A stretch of 64,000 nt of DNA from Halobacillus yeomjeoni (GTDB lineage Bacteria; Bacillota; Bacilli; Bacillales; Halobacillaceae). Positions 27,747 to 39,003 of the stretch are shown piece by piece. Below the pieces are notes generated by a model. The model searched no databases, had not been told where the DNA came from, and saw only the letters and a list, made by a program, of their open reading frames with translations. Position 1 is the stretch's first letter. Each line of letters begins with the position of its first letter. Location of the stretch: NCBI RefSeq assembly GCF_020171525.1, contig NZ_JAIVAI010000002.1:310001-374000 (forward strand). The letters run 5' to 3'. Position numbers and translations under genes: made by a program.

Positions 27747-29297
27747 TTATAGCATTTCTGATGTCGTTTTTCCTTGCATGTGGTGGATCAAATAATCCGG
27801 TCCGCCTGCTTTGGAATCTGTACCGGACATGTTGAAACCGCCGAACGGGTGATAACCGACGATGGCAGCTGTACAGCCGCGGTTGAAGTACAGGTTACCG
27901 ACGTGGAAGTCACGACGCGCCTGCTCCTGGTGAGAGCGGTTGTTCGTAATGACTGCGCCCGTCAGACCGTAATCGGTATTGTTGGCGATTTCGATCGCTT
28001 CGTCGAAGGACTTCGCTTTCGTGAATCCGACCACTGGTCCGAAGATTTCTTCCTGCATGATGCGTGCATTCGGATCAAGATCAGCAAACACGGTAGGCTC
28101 TACGAACCAGCCTTTGCTGTCGTCACCTTTACCACCAGTCATCAAACGACCTTCTTCTTTACCGATGCTGATGTAATCCATGATCTTATCATAAGCACCC
28201 TGATCGATGACAGGCCCCATGTAGTTGGAGTTGTCTGTAGGATCTCCGACATTGACTTGTTCTTTCGTTTTCTGCACCACGCGGTCAAGCAGCTCGTCAT
28301 ACACGTTTTCGTGCGCAACGACACGTGAACAAGCGGAACATTTTTGACCTGAGAAACCGAAAGCAGAATACGTGATCGCGTCCGCTGCCAATTCAAGATC
28401 GGAGTCTTCATCGACAACGATGGTATCTTTTCCGCCCATTTCGATGATCGTACGCTTCAGCCACTTCTGACCTTCATGCACTTTCGCTGCACGTTCAAAG
28501 ATACGCGTACCGACTTCGCGGGATCCTGTGAAGCTGATGAAACGCGTGCGCGGGTGGTCGACAAGATAGTCGCCGACTTCTTTTCCGCTTCCCGGAACAT
28601 AGTTCACGACGCCTTTTGGCATGCCCGCTTCTTCAAGGACTTCCATCATCTTATAAGCGACGACCGGCGTAGCACTTGCCGGCTTCAGTAACACGGTGTT
28701 TCCAGAAACCATGGCTGCAACTGTCGTACCTGCCATGATGGCAAATAGGAAGTTCCATGGAGAAATCACGACCCCTACACCGAGTGGAATGTAGTGGAAA
28801 CGGTTGTTTTCGATCGGACGGGAGTTGATTTCCACTCCTTTGTCGATCTCAAGCATTTGGCGGCCATAGTACTCCATGAAATCGATCGCTTCCGCAGTAT
28901 CTGCATCCGCCTCTTTCCATGGCTTTCCGCCTTCTTTGACAAGGTGGGCTGTAAACTCATGTTTGCGGCGACGTACAATTGCTGCAGCGCGGAAAAGGAT
29001 GTCCGCACGGAACTTAGCATCTGTCTTACGCCACGATTCAAATGTTTCATCAGCGATCTTGTGGGCTTTTTCAGCCAGGTCCTGATTCGCTTTTGAAACA
29101 TAACCAATTACTTCTTTCTTATTCGCTGGGTTCACGACTTCGATTTTGTCGTCTGTCATGATCCGTTCACCACCGATGATCAGTGGATAATCTTTTCCTA
29201 AATCGGATTCAACCTGCTTAATCGCAGCTTCGAGAGCTTTACGATTCTCCTCAACGCTAAAATCGGTAAATGGCTCATGTTTGTATGGGACTACCAT
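27747..29297 (-). CDS. pruA: L-glutamate gamma-semialdehyde dehydrogenase (1-pyrroline-5-carboxylate dehydrogenase)
   Basis: An NAD-dependent aldehyde dehydrogenase that oxidises glutamate semialdehyde to glutamate, the second step of proline catabolism. The length, 516 residues, matches Bacillus RocA/PruA. Motifs: [32 protein letters not shown] (NAD-binding), the general base in [15 protein letters not shown] and the catalytic Cys in [13 protein letters not shown], then EIFGPVVGF. The gene is monocistronic next to the proline symporter. A good promoter with a cre-like box at its start site suggests CcpA control. No proline dehydrogenase gene is in the window. Confidence 0.93.
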   Translation of the reverse strand: MVVPYKHEPFTDFSVEENRKALEAAIKQVESDLGKDYPLIIGGERIMTDDKIEVVNPANKKEVIGYVSKANQDLAEKAHKIADETFESWRKTDAKFRADILFRAAAIVRRRKHEFTAHLVKEGGKPWKEADADTAEAIDFMEYYGRQMLEIDKGVEINSRPIENNRFHYIPLGVGVVISPWNFLFAIMAGTTVAAMVSGNTVLLKPASATPVVAYKMMEVLEEAGMPKGVVNYVPGSGKEVGDYLVDHPRTRFISFTGSREVGTRIFERAAKVHEGQKWLKRTIIEMGGKDTIVVDEDSDLELAADAITYSAFGFSGQKCSACSRVVAHENVYDELLDRVVQKTKEQVNVGDPTDNSNYMGPVIDQGAYDKIMDYISIGKEEGRLMTGGKGDDSKGWFVEPTVFADLDPNARIMQEEIFGPVVGFTKAKSFDEAIEIANNTDYGLTGAVITNNRSHQEQARRDFHVGNLYFNRGCTAAIVGYHPFGGFNMSGTDSKAGGPDYLIHHMQGKTTSEML

Positions 29298-29365
29298 GCT
29301 AAACCGCCTCCTTGAAATTAAATGGGGTTAGACGCTGTGTGTGATTGTTTTTTGAAAATTACCAC

Positions 29366-29379
29366 TAAAAGCGTTTCCA
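29366..29379. promoter_or_regulatory. cre-like box at the pruA start site
   Basis: The minus strand reads TGGAAACGCTTTTA, matching the CcpA operator pattern TGWAANCGNTNWCA at 12 of 14 positions. It covers the predicted transcription start of pruA, a repressing position. Confidence 0.45.
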
Positions 29380-29384
29380 TGATT

Positions 29385-29413
29385 AGTTTACCGTACCTAT
29401 GAATCTAGTTCAA
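29385..29413 (-). promoter_or_regulatory. Promoter of pruA
   Basis: On the minus strand TTGAAC (29408-29413), 17 nt, TAAACT (29385-29390); start predicted near 29378. Confidence 0.6.
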
Positions 29414-29557
29414 TTACTTTTTTTCTAAAAATTCGTATTTTCGACCAAAATCGCGTAAAAACAGGAATTTTGTTGAAAAAATGTTTTCATATCCGTGATT
29501 TAATCCAATTTGCTCGGTGTATTTAGTAAATTGATTTCGATATGCTTGTTAGTATTA

Positions 29558-29680
29558 GGCTCGCCTGGGCAGGGTTCGCTTTCCTGCGGGGGAACCGGCA
29601 AGCTTCCTCGGCTGCGCCTTCGGGATCTTACCTACTTCCTTCTCCCGCGGGAGTCTCACCCTTCCCCGTCGAACCTAGCC
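29558..29680 (-). repeat. Hairpin element copy A (reverse orientation)
   Basis: One of six copies of a GC-rich intergenic element. The outer arms GGCT and GGTTCG (29558-29561, 29573-29578) pair with CGAACC and AGCC (29670-29675, 29677-29680) with a bulge. Inside are the shared core motifs, here read on the minus strand: GAGACTCCCGCGGGA, GGAAGCTTG and CCCGCAGGAAAGCG. This is the most degenerate copy at its ends. Confidence 0.7.
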
Positions 29681-29721
29681 ATATCAGATTTTCGAAATTA
29701 CCTATTTCATCAAGTAAAGTA

Positions 29722-30132
29722 CTAATCAGATCGATTCAGCAGTTCTCTGATATATGGTTTTACATTGAACATTTTCACTGTGATTTGGACCATGAGTAAA
29801 AAGAAAATACTCTCAGGACCCTGCCCACGTACGGTGTCTGCGGACAGCCACTTTTCGTAAAACGTTTCAGGTACCCATTCTAATGCTTGTATGAAAACGT
29901 ACGTTAAAACTAAAGGAATGAACAGCAGCGCGATTCCCTTATAAACTGGATCGACTCCGAGGAAAATGAATAGATAGGTCAGGGCCATGATGGATACGAT
30001 GATGACTGATCTGCCTAATAACATGGAAGTTCCCGTGGATATGGCTCCTGCAATCATGAAAAGAACTACACTCCCAATCACAATCATCAGCAGTTTATCA
30101 CTTTCCCGAAGTTTATGTATGATATTTCCCAC
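29722..30132 (-). CDS. Four-helix membrane protein, unknown
   Basis: A 136-residue integral membrane protein with hydrophobic segments at about residues 14-35, 40-58, 65-85 and 104-118; the loop between the third and fourth contains EWVPETFYEKWLSAD. It starts at GTG, with AGGGGGAGG upstream. No family is recognised. It is the last gene of a minus-strand set (31.7-29.7 kb) of unknown membrane proteins, but a terminator at 30219-30253 separates it from the others. Confidence 0.6.
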   Translation of the reverse strand: MGNIIHKLRESDKLLMIVIGSVVLFMIAGAISTGTSMLLGRSVIIVSIMALTYLFIFLGVDPVYKGIALLFIPLVLTYVFIQALEWVPETFYEKWLSADTVRGQGPESIFFLLMVQITVKMFNVKPYIRELLNRSD

Positions 30133-30208
30133 TCTTCCTCCCCCTCACTTGGATCTCTTCTGTTATGGAGGAGTCTAACATTTATGAACGTAGATGACTT
30201 CAAGCAGA

Positions 30209-30436
30209 TTATCCCAATAATAAAGAGTCTTCATATAAATGAAGACTCTTTTTCCAGTTCAAATAGTTATGACTTTTGAAAAGAGATACCGACAAAATTA
30301 AAAAATCCACTCCAACACTTTCGCCAGCAAATACATCGGGAGTCAGCATGCCGGCAAGGAGATAACTGACTTTTTCCAGAAAGAATTTCACGATATCAAC
30401 TATAATTTCCGCTATATAATCGATCCATTTAAACAT
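30209..30436 (-). CDS. Small amphipathic/membrane protein, end doubtful
   Basis: A 75-residue open frame with AGGGTGATGGA before its ATG, 23 nt after the preceding gene. The first 50 residues look genuine (FKWIDYIAEIIVDIVKFFLEKVSYLLAGML, then DVFAGESVGVDF). The last 15-20 codons run through a strong terminator hairpin (30219-30253), which is unusual, so the original stop has probably been lost by a point mutation or frameshift. The family is unknown. Confidence 0.4.
   Translation of the reverse strand: MFKWIDYIAEIIVDIVKFFLEKVSYLLAGMLTPDVFAGESVGVDFLILSVSLFKSHNYLNWKKSLHLYEDSLLLG
30219..30254 (-). terminator. Terminator of the AUU/AUC gene cluster
   Basis: AAAGAGTCTTCAT (30222-30234) and ATGAAGACTCTTT (30239-30251) form a perfect 13-bp stem with a 4-nt loop. 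Confidence 0.85.
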
Positions 30437-30459
30437 TCCATCACCCTGGATCCGTATAT

Positions 30460-31047
30460 TTATTTTCCTTGATAAGCATCCTGATAGATCTCTTCTGGAA
30501 AACGGCTTAAATGATCTACTATGATTCCATTGAGTTCTTCTGGAGTTATCTCTGGGTCCTCTTGTCCTGTTTCCTTTGAAGACATATCATTTTTTGCTTT
30601 CGCTAAATACTCTTTTATCGTAACGAGCAATTTTACATCTTGTTCATCTAATTGGTCATCCTCAGCCAACGGGGGGACTTCCCCTTTAGTCTCCCCGGTT
30701 AGTTTGAGACCGTGCAAAAACATCGACGCATATTCAAAGAAATCGGTAGGTCCTAACGACCAACTCACATAATACCTTCCATTATCTATGATACCATCCG
30801 CTTTTAACAGTTCTTCGTTAAGTAAGCGGATATCCTGCTCCAACTCTGCGCCTTCTGGATTTTTTTCAATTAGATAATCTATTTTTCTGATTGATCTCTC
30901 AAGTGAAAAGTAAAAATGATTCACGAATGTTTTCCACTCATTTTCTTCTGCTTGAACATCTTGATAGAAATGGTATGTAAATATACTGAGCGTGATAATA
31001 ATAACCACCGAAACAAAAAAATAACCCTTGAATAACTTTTGTCGGAT
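30460..31047 (-). CDS. Membrane-anchored protein, apparent AUC start; paralogue 2
   Basis: A 195-residue protein of unknown function. An ideal GGAGG lies 8 nt before an ATC at 31047. An in-frame TAG lies at 31060-31062, so the frame cannot begin further upstream, and the first normal start codon is a GTG at 31008, inside the transmembrane helix. From the ATC the protein begins with a basic stretch (RQKLFKG) and a full membrane helix (YFFVSVVIIITLSIFTY), then an extracellular helical domain with VPPLAEDDQLDEQD and ETGQEDPEITPEEL. It is a close paralogue of the gene at 31100-31666, which has the same arrangement. Function unknown. Confidence 0.7.
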   Translation of the reverse strand: MRQKLFKGYFFVSVVIIITLSIFTYHFYQDVQAEENEWKTFVNHFYFSLERSIRKIDYLIEKNPEGAELEQDIRLLNEELLKADGIIDNGRYYVSWSLGPTDFFEYASMFLHGLKLTGETKGEVPPLAEDDQLDEQDVKLLVTIKEYLAKAKNDMSSKETGQEDPEITPEELNGIIVDHLSRFPEEIYQDAYQGK

Positions 31048-31099
31048 AAAAAACCCCTCCTACTTTGAACTATGAAACACTCCTTCATTTACGTAACAC

Positions 31100-31666
31100 C
31101 TATTGATAACCATCCAAGTAGATTTCATTCGGATACTGATCCAAGTGATCGTTTATCATTTTCTGGAACGCTTCTTTCGTCATTTCCGGATTTTCCTGAC
31201 CAGTCTCTTCCGAATACATGTCGCTTTTCGCTTCTGACAAATAACTTCTCAATGTTTTCAATCTGTTTATTTCTTGTTCGTCCAAGCGTTGATCTTCTGC
31301 TAATGGAGGCACGCCTCCACCTTCCGAACCACTTGAAATGCCATATAAATAACCTGGAGCTTTTCTAAAAAAACGAGTGTGTGGGATGCGATCACTTACA
31401 TAGTGGTTGCCGTTCTCAAGAGTGACATGAGCTGTTGTAAATTCTTCATTCAGTCTATGAATATGCTCCTTCAGCACTTCACCTTCCGGCTTATGATCAA
31501 TCAAGGAATCCAGTCTGATTATGGATTGATCCACTGAATAGTAAAAGCGATTGATAAATAACTTCCACTGACGTTCTTCTTCCCGGGCATCTTGAAAATA
31601 GAGATATGTAAAAATGCTGAGCACCATCATGACAGTGCCGATACCCCAATAGATGTTCCTTCGAAT
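31100..31666 (-). CDS. Membrane-anchored protein, apparent AUU start; paralogue 1
   Basis: A 188-residue paralogue of the next gene. AAGGAGG lies 7 nt before an ATT at 31666. An in-frame ATG at 31696 has only GGAAG 1 nt away, and using it would place the strong Shine-Dalgarno inside the coding region. The first internal ATG (in MMVLSIF) would remove half of the membrane helix. From the ATT the protein starts RRNIYWGIGTVMMVLSIFTY, aligning with paralogue 2, then shows the shared motifs VPPLAEDQRLDEQE, SYLSEAKSDM and ETGQENPEMT. One helix anchors an outside helical domain. Function unknown. Confidence 0.7.
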   Translation of the reverse strand: MRRNIYWGIGTVMMVLSIFTYLYFQDAREEERQWKLFINRFYYSVDQSIIRLDSLIDHKPEGEVLKEHIHRLNEEFTTAHVTLENGNHYVSDRIPHTRFFRKAPGYLYGISSGSEGGGVPPLAEDQRLDEQEINRLKTLRSYLSEAKSDMYSEETGQENPEMTKEAFQKMINDHLDQYPNEIYLDGYQ

Positions 31667-31792
31667 ATAAAATCCTCCTTTTGAAACTGGAAACATTCTT
31701 CCATCTTATCATAGTAAACAAAGTAGGTGAGGGAAAGATTGTAACCTTTAGAGTACATATTTAATAAGAGGGTTGCAGCCAGCTGACATTTT

Positions 31793-31917
31793 GAAGAGGA
31801 AACGGTGGAAATGGGGAGACTCCTGCGGGTACAGCGGTAAGGGTGAGACCCCGCAGTGAAACGAGGAGGCTCAGCGCCGCCCGCGGAAAGCGGACCATTT
31901 CCACCGTCTTCACCTTC
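31793..31917 (+). repeat. Hairpin element copy B
   Basis: The arms ACGGTGGAAATGG (31802-31814) and its exact complement (31895-31907) form 13 bp, extended outwards imperfectly by TGAAG/CTTCA. The core has GAGACTCCTGCGGG, GGTGAGACCCCGC, GGAGGCTCA and CCCGCGGAAAGCGGA. It sits between camS and the AUU/AUC gene cluster. Confidence 0.85.
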
Positions 31918-31928
31918 ACATAAAAGCA

Positions 31929-31965
31929 TAAAAAAGCCATGCGGGAATTTCCCACATGGCCTTCT
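31929..31965 (-). terminator. Terminator of the ligA-camS operon
   Basis: On the minus strand AAGGCCATGTGGG pairs with CCCGCATGGCTTT (one mismatch, 5-nt loop) and is followed by Ts, directly after the camS stop. Confidence 0.85.
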
Positions 31966-31968
31966 ATC

Positions 31969-33117
31969 TTATTCATAAATATGAACGAACGGTTCTTTCT
32001 TGCCCGCTTTCTTGACGATCAGACTCTCCTGTCTGTCCATACTGTTGATTTTCACTTCGACGGTGTAGTGTTCAGGGAACATTTCCACCACCAGGCTGTA
32101 AACGTACTGCGTGAATCCAATCACTTCCGACTGCGACCGGAATTCGATCGGAATGTCGATCGAAACTTTCTGCAGGTCGTCATTGATATAGAATCCATTC
32201 GCAATCATGCCTACGAAGTTCGGGAAATATTCCGTTACTTCTTTCCGGAAATCGGAGAAGATTTGGTAGTCATCGAAATAATTTTCTTTCCCTTCCTTCG
32301 ATGGGAACAAGACGTACTTTTCATCGATCTTCTTCCAATCTTTGATTTTCAGATCCGAGCCTTTGACGTAAGCCTTGGCGAGGAAGTTCCCCGGCACTTT
32401 GGAGCTTGCCTCTTCCTCTTCGAAAATCGCAAAGACGATCGGTACGTCATTCAGTTCCTTCCGTTCACGAAGGCGTTTGAGAATCTCCCCTGCGTACTGC
32501 TGCCCTTTTTTCATAAGCTCTGCAGTGGAATGGTTCTCTTCATAGTCACGGCCTTCTGCACGGAAGTTATAGACCGTACGAAGCGAGATTCCGATTGTAA
32601 CCCCTTCGACTTCGACGACGTTTTCATCTTTTTTCACAAGATAGTTCTGTTCGATGATGTTGGAGATGTACTTCGGATGCTTCCGGAAGTCCTCTTCTTT
32701 CGCTTCATCTTCATTCAATTCTGGGTTCAACCCTTCTTCGTTGCGGTCTTCATCATAACGGGACAACCAGCTCAACAGCGTGTCGTCCGTTAAAAATTGT
32801 CCCGGCTGGAAGAAGTATTTTTCCGGATCGAAGTATTCTTTCGAATGCCTGCGCAGGCCGCTCTCAAATTCAGCGATATCCATCCGGTTGCCCATCTGGT
32901 TCGTCGTGACGGACCGGGCTTTGGAGACTTTCGGGCTGTCCTCGGTGAGGATCATCCGGTAGTTTTCCTCAGACATGCTGTAGTTCGGGACGATGGCGGT
33001 CTGGTTGCTGTTCTTGTCTTTCGTTTCCTGGATGACTTCTTCTCTGTTGTCAAAAACCGGCGTACACGCTCCTAATATGAGTAAAGAGCTTAGCAACAGT
33101 GCGTGCAGCTTCCTCAT
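31969..33117 (-). CDS. camS: CamS family lipoprotein (YerH)
   Basis: A 382-residue lipoprotein of the CamS family; in enterococci and staphylococci the signal peptide of CamS is processed into a sex pheromone, while the mature protein has no known role. The lipobox is LILGAC with Cys near residue 17. The mature part is typical: YSMSEENYRMIL, DSPKVSKARSVTTNQ, EFESGLRRHSKEYFDPEKYFFQPGQ, and the end GKKEPFVHIYE. I placed the start at the ATG at 33117, after GGAAGGA. It follows ligA by 15 nt, as in Bacillus. Confidence 0.92.
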   Translation of the reverse strand: MRKLHALLLSSLLILGACTPVFDNREEVIQETKDKNSNQTAIVPNYSMSEENYRMILTEDSPKVSKARSVTTNQMGNRMDIAEFESGLRRHSKEYFDPEKYFFQPGQFLTDDTLLSWLSRYDEDRNEEGLNPELNEDEAKEEDFRKHPKYISNIIEQNYLVKKDENVVEVEGVTIGISLRTVYNFRAEGRDYEENHSTAELMKKGQQYAGEILKRLRERKELNDVPIVFAIFEEEEASSKVPGNFLAKAYVKGSDLKIKDWKKIDEKYVLFPSKEGKENYFDDYQIFSDFRKEVTEYFPNFVGMIANGFYINDDLQKVSIDIPIEFRSQSEVIGFTQYVYSLVVEMFPEHYTVEVKINSMDRQESLIVKKAGKKEPFVHIYE

Positions 33118-33132
33118 GGTTCCTTCCACTCC

Positions 33133-35151
<2,019 letters not shown>

Positions 35152-37386
35152 TTACGCTTTCGTAATCGGAGCAAAACGGGCGAGCAGACGCTTGATGCCC
35201 ATGGATGGGAAGGCGATGTCGAGTTCCATCGCATCACCCTCACCCTGCACCTTGACGACTGTCCCTTCGCCCCACTTCTTGTGGACCGCTTTGTCCCCGG
35301 GCTGCCAGCCGATTTTCTCGCCGCCGGTCGATGGTTTCGGCTCCATCTTCTTCGCGGCGCGTTTCTTCGGCTGCTGCTTCTGGTTCGGGAACGCGGTGTT
35401 CTGCGGCTTCTTCTTATTGAAGAAAGGCAGTTCCTCTTTTTCCTCTTTCCCTTCGACCAGGTCATCCGGGATTTCGTTGATGAAGCGGCTTTCCGGGTTC
35501 ATGTTCGTGCGTCCGTACAGCGTACGCATTTTCGCGTTGGTCAAAAACAGCTGCTTTTCGGCACGGGTGATGCCGACATACGCAAGACGGCGCTCTTCTT
35601 CCATCTCTTCCTCATCCTGCAGCGCACGGCTGTGCGGGAAGACGCTCTCCTCCATACCGATCAGGAAGACGACCGGGAACTCAAGACCTTTGGCGGAGTG
35701 CAGCGTCATCAACGTCACTGTATCGTCATTACTAGGGTCTTCATTCATCGAATCGATATCCGCAATCAGGGCAAGATCGGTCAAAAAGGCGATCAATGTT
35801 TTATCTTCGCTGTTCTCTTCGAAGTTTTTCGTTACGGATTTGAATTCTTCGATGTTCTCGAGACGGCTCTGTGCTTCGATGCTTTTCTCGTTCATAAGCA
35901 TCTCTTCGTAGCCGGTTTTATCGATGACTTCCTGGACCATGTCGGTCGCAGATAAGAACTCCTGCTGCTCGGTCCAGTTCTGGATCATTTTACGGAACGA
36001 CATGATCGATTTTGACGCTTTCGCACTGACACCCACAAAATCGACTTCCGCTGCCGCTTCATATAAGGAAATGTCATGATCGGCTGCATAAGCCATCATC
36101 TTATCCATGCTCGTCTTACCGACGCCACGCTTCGGTTCGTTGACGACACGCTGGAAGCTGAGATCGTCGTTCGGGTTGGCGATCAGACGCAGGTACGCAA
36201 GCATATCTTTTATTTCTTTACGGTCGTAGAACTTCGTGCCACCGATCATCTGATAAGGGACGCCCGCTTTGACGAACGTTTCCTCGATCGTACGGGACTG
36301 GGCGTTCGTACGGTAAAGAATCGCAATATCTTCATATTTGAAGCGCCCCTGACGGACAAGCTCTTCAATTTTTTCCGTTACAAAAAGACCTTCTTCGCGT
36401 TCCGTGCCCGCCTTGTGGTAGTGGATCTTCTCTCCACCGGCATTATCGGTCCACAGGCGCTTCGGCTTACGGCCGCTGTTGTTGTCGATGACGTTGTTGG
36501 CGGCATTCAAAATCAGTTCTGTAGAACGATAGTTTTGTTCAAGCAGAATCGTGCGTGCTTTCGGGTAGTCACTTTCGAAGTTCAGGATGTTCTGGATGTC
36601 CGCTCCGCGCCATGCGTAGATGGACTGGTCCGAGTCACCGACGACACACAGGTTCTGATAACGGCTCGCCAGGTGTTTGACGAGCTGGTACTGTGCGTGG
36701 TTCGTATCCTGATACTCATCGACGTGAATGTATTGGAAACGGCGCTGATAGTACTCGAGCACTTCCGGCACCTGATCGAACAGAGATAACGTCTGCATGA
36801 TCAAGTCATCGAAGTCGAGTGACTGGTTTTTGCGCAGTTTCTTCTGGTAGCCTTTATAAATTTTCGCGATTTGCTCTTCGTGCATGTTGCCCGCCTGCTT
36901 CTCGTAATCTTCAGCGGTCATCAGTTCGTTCTTCGAATTACTGATCGCACCGAGCATCGCCCGCGGATCCCACTTTTTCGGATCGAGGTTGAATTCTTTC
37001 AGTACCTGCTTGATGACTGAAAGCTGGTCACTGGAATCCAGTATCGAGAAGTTGCGGTCGTAGCCGATCCGGTCGATGTCGCGTCGCAAAATACGCACAC
37101 ACATCGAGTGGAACGTCGACATCCAGATTTTTTCCCCGTCTTTGCCGACGAGTGATTCGACACGATCTTTCATTTCGCGTGCCGCTTTATTGGTAAACGT
37201 AATCGCCAGGATGTTTCTCGGGGATACGTCTTTTTCGCTCAGTAAATAAGCAATGCGGTGGGTCAAGACACGCGTCTTCCCACTTCCTGCACCGGCCATG
37301 ATCAATAGCGGTCCTTCGGTATGGGTCACTGCATTTCGTTGTTGTTCATTCAAGCCTTTGATCAAAGCATTCATCGCTTGTGTCAT
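35152..37386 (-). CDS. pcrA: ATP-dependent DNA helicase PcrA
   Basis: Superfamily 1A 3'-5' helicase that clears RecA and transcription complexes, acts in excision repair and supports rolling-circle replication. 744 residues. The motifs are visible: [14 protein letters not shown] (Walker A), [26 protein letters not shown] (motif II), [14 protein letters not shown] (motif III), [26 protein letters not shown] (motif V) and [13 protein letters not shown] (motif VI). The C-terminal tail binds RNA polymerase in B. subtilis and is present ([13 protein letters not shown]). It lies between pcrB and ligA. Confidence 0.97.
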   Translation of the reverse strand: MTQAMNALIKGLNEQQRNAVTHTEGPLLIMAGAGSGKTRVLTHRIAYLLSEKDVSPRNILAITFTNKAAREMKDRVESLVGKDGEKIWMSTFHSMCVRILRRDIDRIGYDRNFSILDSSDQLSVIKQVLKEFNLDPKKWDPRAMLGAISNSKNELMTAEDYEKQAGNMHEEQIAKIYKGYQKKLRKNQSLDFDDLIMQTLSLFDQVPEVLEYYQRRFQYIHVDEYQDTNHAQYQLVKHLASRYQNLCVVGDSDQSIYAWRGADIQNILNFESDYPKARTILLEQNYRSTELILNAANNVIDNNSGRKPKRLWTDNAGGEKIHYHKAGTEREEGLFVTEKIEELVRQGRFKYEDIAILYRTNAQSRTIEETFVKAGVPYQMIGGTKFYDRKEIKDMLAYLRLIANPNDDLSFQRVVNEPKRGVGKTSMDKMMAYAADHDISLYEAAAEVDFVGVSAKASKSIMSFRKMIQNWTEQQEFLSATDMVQEVIDKTGYEEMLMNEKSIEAQSRLENIEEFKSVTKNFEENSEDKTLIAFLTDLALIADIDSMNEDPSNDDTVTLMTLHSAKGLEFPVVFLIGMEESVFPHSRALQDEEEMEEERRLAYVGITRAEKQLFLTNAKMRTLYGRTNMNPESRFINEIPDDLVEGKEEKEELPFFNKKKPQNTAFPNQKQQPKKRAAKKMEPKPSTGGEKIGWQPGDKAVHKKWGEGTVVKVQGEGDAMELDIAFPSMGIKRLLARFAPITKA

Positions 37387-37398
37387 GGTACACCATCC

Positions 37399-38094
37399 TT
37401 AGTCCATTTTTGATTCTTTCGCTGCCCGGACCGTTTCCAGGGCAGCGTCGATTCTTTCATAAATGATATTTCCAACGACGATGACATCCGCAAAGCGGCT
37501 CATCTCTTCGGCTTCAGCCGCAGAACGGATGCCACCTCCGTAAACGAGTGTCGTCTGTTGAAGTTCTTCGGAGATCCGTTCAACGAGCTCCGGGCTCCCG
37601 TACGTCCCACTATATTCTAAGTAAAAAACGGGCAGTTGAAACATATGCTCCGCCATCCGGGCATACGCAAGTACGTCCTCTTCATCCGGAAGGGCACAGT
37701 TCGTATGTTGAAAAACTTTCGCTTCAGGATTCAACACACAGTAGCCTTCGGTGAGCACCGTATCCCAGTCCATCACATCGCCATACTCTCTCACGGCATG
37801 ATGCTGGGCATCGAGCATCCACTTTTTCTCACGGCTGTTCAACACGAGCGGTATCAAATAGCCGTCAAAACCTGGCGCGATCGCTTCGATGTCCGAAATC
37901 TCCAGCAGGACAGGAACGTCATATTCCTGGATGCGTTCCAGCAGATCGAGGACATTTTCAAATGTGATGCCGTCAGTCCCGCCGACGATGATGGCATCCG
38001 TCCCTGAGGTGCAGATTAGTCTTAAGTTGTCGTCTGACAGATGCTTATTGGGATCGACCTTGAAGATGTGATCCCACTCGTTGAACTTTTCCAT
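37399..38094 (-). CDS. pcrB: Heptaprenylglyceryl phosphate synthase PcrB
   Basis: A TIM-barrel prenyltransferase that joins heptaprenyl diphosphate to glycerol-1-phosphate, making an archaeal-type ether lipid precursor found in Bacillales. 231 residues from the ATG at 38094, which GGAGG precedes; an upstream in-frame ATG has no such site. Seen: HIFKVDPNKHLSDDNL (glycerol-1-phosphate region), GTDAIIVGGTDGITFENV, FYLEYSGTYG and the phosphate loop VYGGGIRSAAEAEEM with VVGNIIYE. First gene of the pcrB-pcrA-ligA-camS operon. Confidence 0.95.
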   Translation of the reverse strand: MEKFNEWDHIFKVDPNKHLSDDNLRLICTSGTDAIIVGGTDGITFENVLDLLERIQEYDVPVLLEISDIEAIAPGFDGYLIPLVLNSREKKWMLDAQHHAVREYGDVMDWDTVLTEGYCVLNPEAKVFQHTNCALPDEEDVLAYARMAEHMFQLPVFYLEYSGTYGSPELVERISEELQQTTLVYGGGIRSAAEAEEMSRFADVIVVGNIIYERIDAALETVRAAKESKMD

Positions 38095-38280
38095 GTCCGT
38101 CCTCCAAAAAAAACAGATATCCATTCACTCATTATAGCAAACTTTGCTGTGTGGATTGAATGGATAAGGGGGAGAAAAAGTGAGGATTGTATGAATGGGC
38201 GATGGCGGAAGAAATTAATTGATTCGTAATGAAATCGGGTGGGGATCAATTCGCTTGCAGGCTTCAAGGAGTACAAATAA

Positions 38281-38333
38281 AGAAAGAGCAGCACTCTCAT
38301 TTGTGATTTCACACAATACAAGAGCGCCGCCCA
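38281..38333 (-). terminator. Terminator of the GNAT gene
   Basis: On the minus strand GCGGCGCTCT pairs with AGAGTGCTGC (wobble pairs allowed), with an inner GTGTG/CACA pairing, followed by CTTTCTTT. Confidence 0.7.
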
Positions 38334-38345
38334 TCTGTCTATGTA

Positions 38346-38801
38346 TTACTGGTTAATATATTTAACTACAGCCATTTCTTTACCAAACCTGTCTCCATTG
38401 TCCACAAACCCTAAACTGGAGTAAAGCTTATGTGCACCTGGATTCATCGGGTGATAGCCTACTACAATTTTCTCCGCATTCCGCATCTTTTCTATTTCTA
38501 AAATCATTAATTTCGTTGCTGCTCTTCCTATCCCCTTGCCTTGGAATTCTTTATCAACCATTATTCTGTATACCCAGTGACCATCAAGTTCCTCTTTCAC
38601 CGTATTGTACATTAAGAAACCCACTACTCTGTCTTCGAAATATATGGCATAAGGTTTCAATGTAGGCACGAACTTTGATTGAGCTATTGAAACTGCGTTT
38701 GATTCCATATACCCTTCTTGTTCTGAGGTTAATTCCAATTCACAACATTCATACCAATTTTCTTCATTCAGTTCTACAAGTTTCACGTTTTCTACATTCA
38801 T
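38346..38801 (-). CDS. GNAT acetyltransferase, spermidine-acetyltransferase-like
   Basis: A 151-residue acetyl-CoA-dependent N-acetyltransferase. The acetyl-CoA loop is in VDKEFQGKGIGRAATKLMI (about residues 89-107) and the last helix-strand motif is NPGAHKLYSSLGFVDNG. The general layout, starting with VKLVELNEENWYECCEL, matches the BltD/PaiA-like polyamine acetyltransferases, so spermidine is a reasonable guess for the substrate but not shown. AAGGGGG lies before the ATG at 38801. Single gene with its own terminator. Confidence 0.75.
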   Translation of the reverse strand: MNVENVKLVELNEENWYECCELELTSEQEGYMESNAVSIAQSKFVPTLKPYAIYFEDRVVGFLMYNTVKEELDGHWVYRIMVDKEFQGKGIGRAATKLMILEIEKMRNAEKIVVGYHPMNPGAHKLYSSLGFVDNGDRFGKEMAVVKYINQ

Positions 38802-39003
38802 GAATGTTCCCCCTTCCAATATTCAGGAATACGCTGCACAACTTCGTCAATTCGATGTGATTGCCATTAATCTTTCACGTTGACCTGCTTATTGCTTAAG
38901 CTGGCATCCCTTTCTCATAATATCACAGGAAAAAAAGTTCATGCCCTTCAATTGTGCTCTCAGGAAGAGTCTCTAACCTTGTTTCTACATGAACATATCG
39001 GGT

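Noticed and set aside
30133-30208. sigma-A promoter for the four-helix protein at 29722
   Set aside because: TTGAAG is present but the -10 at 17 nt (TGTTAG) is poor; I cannot call it.
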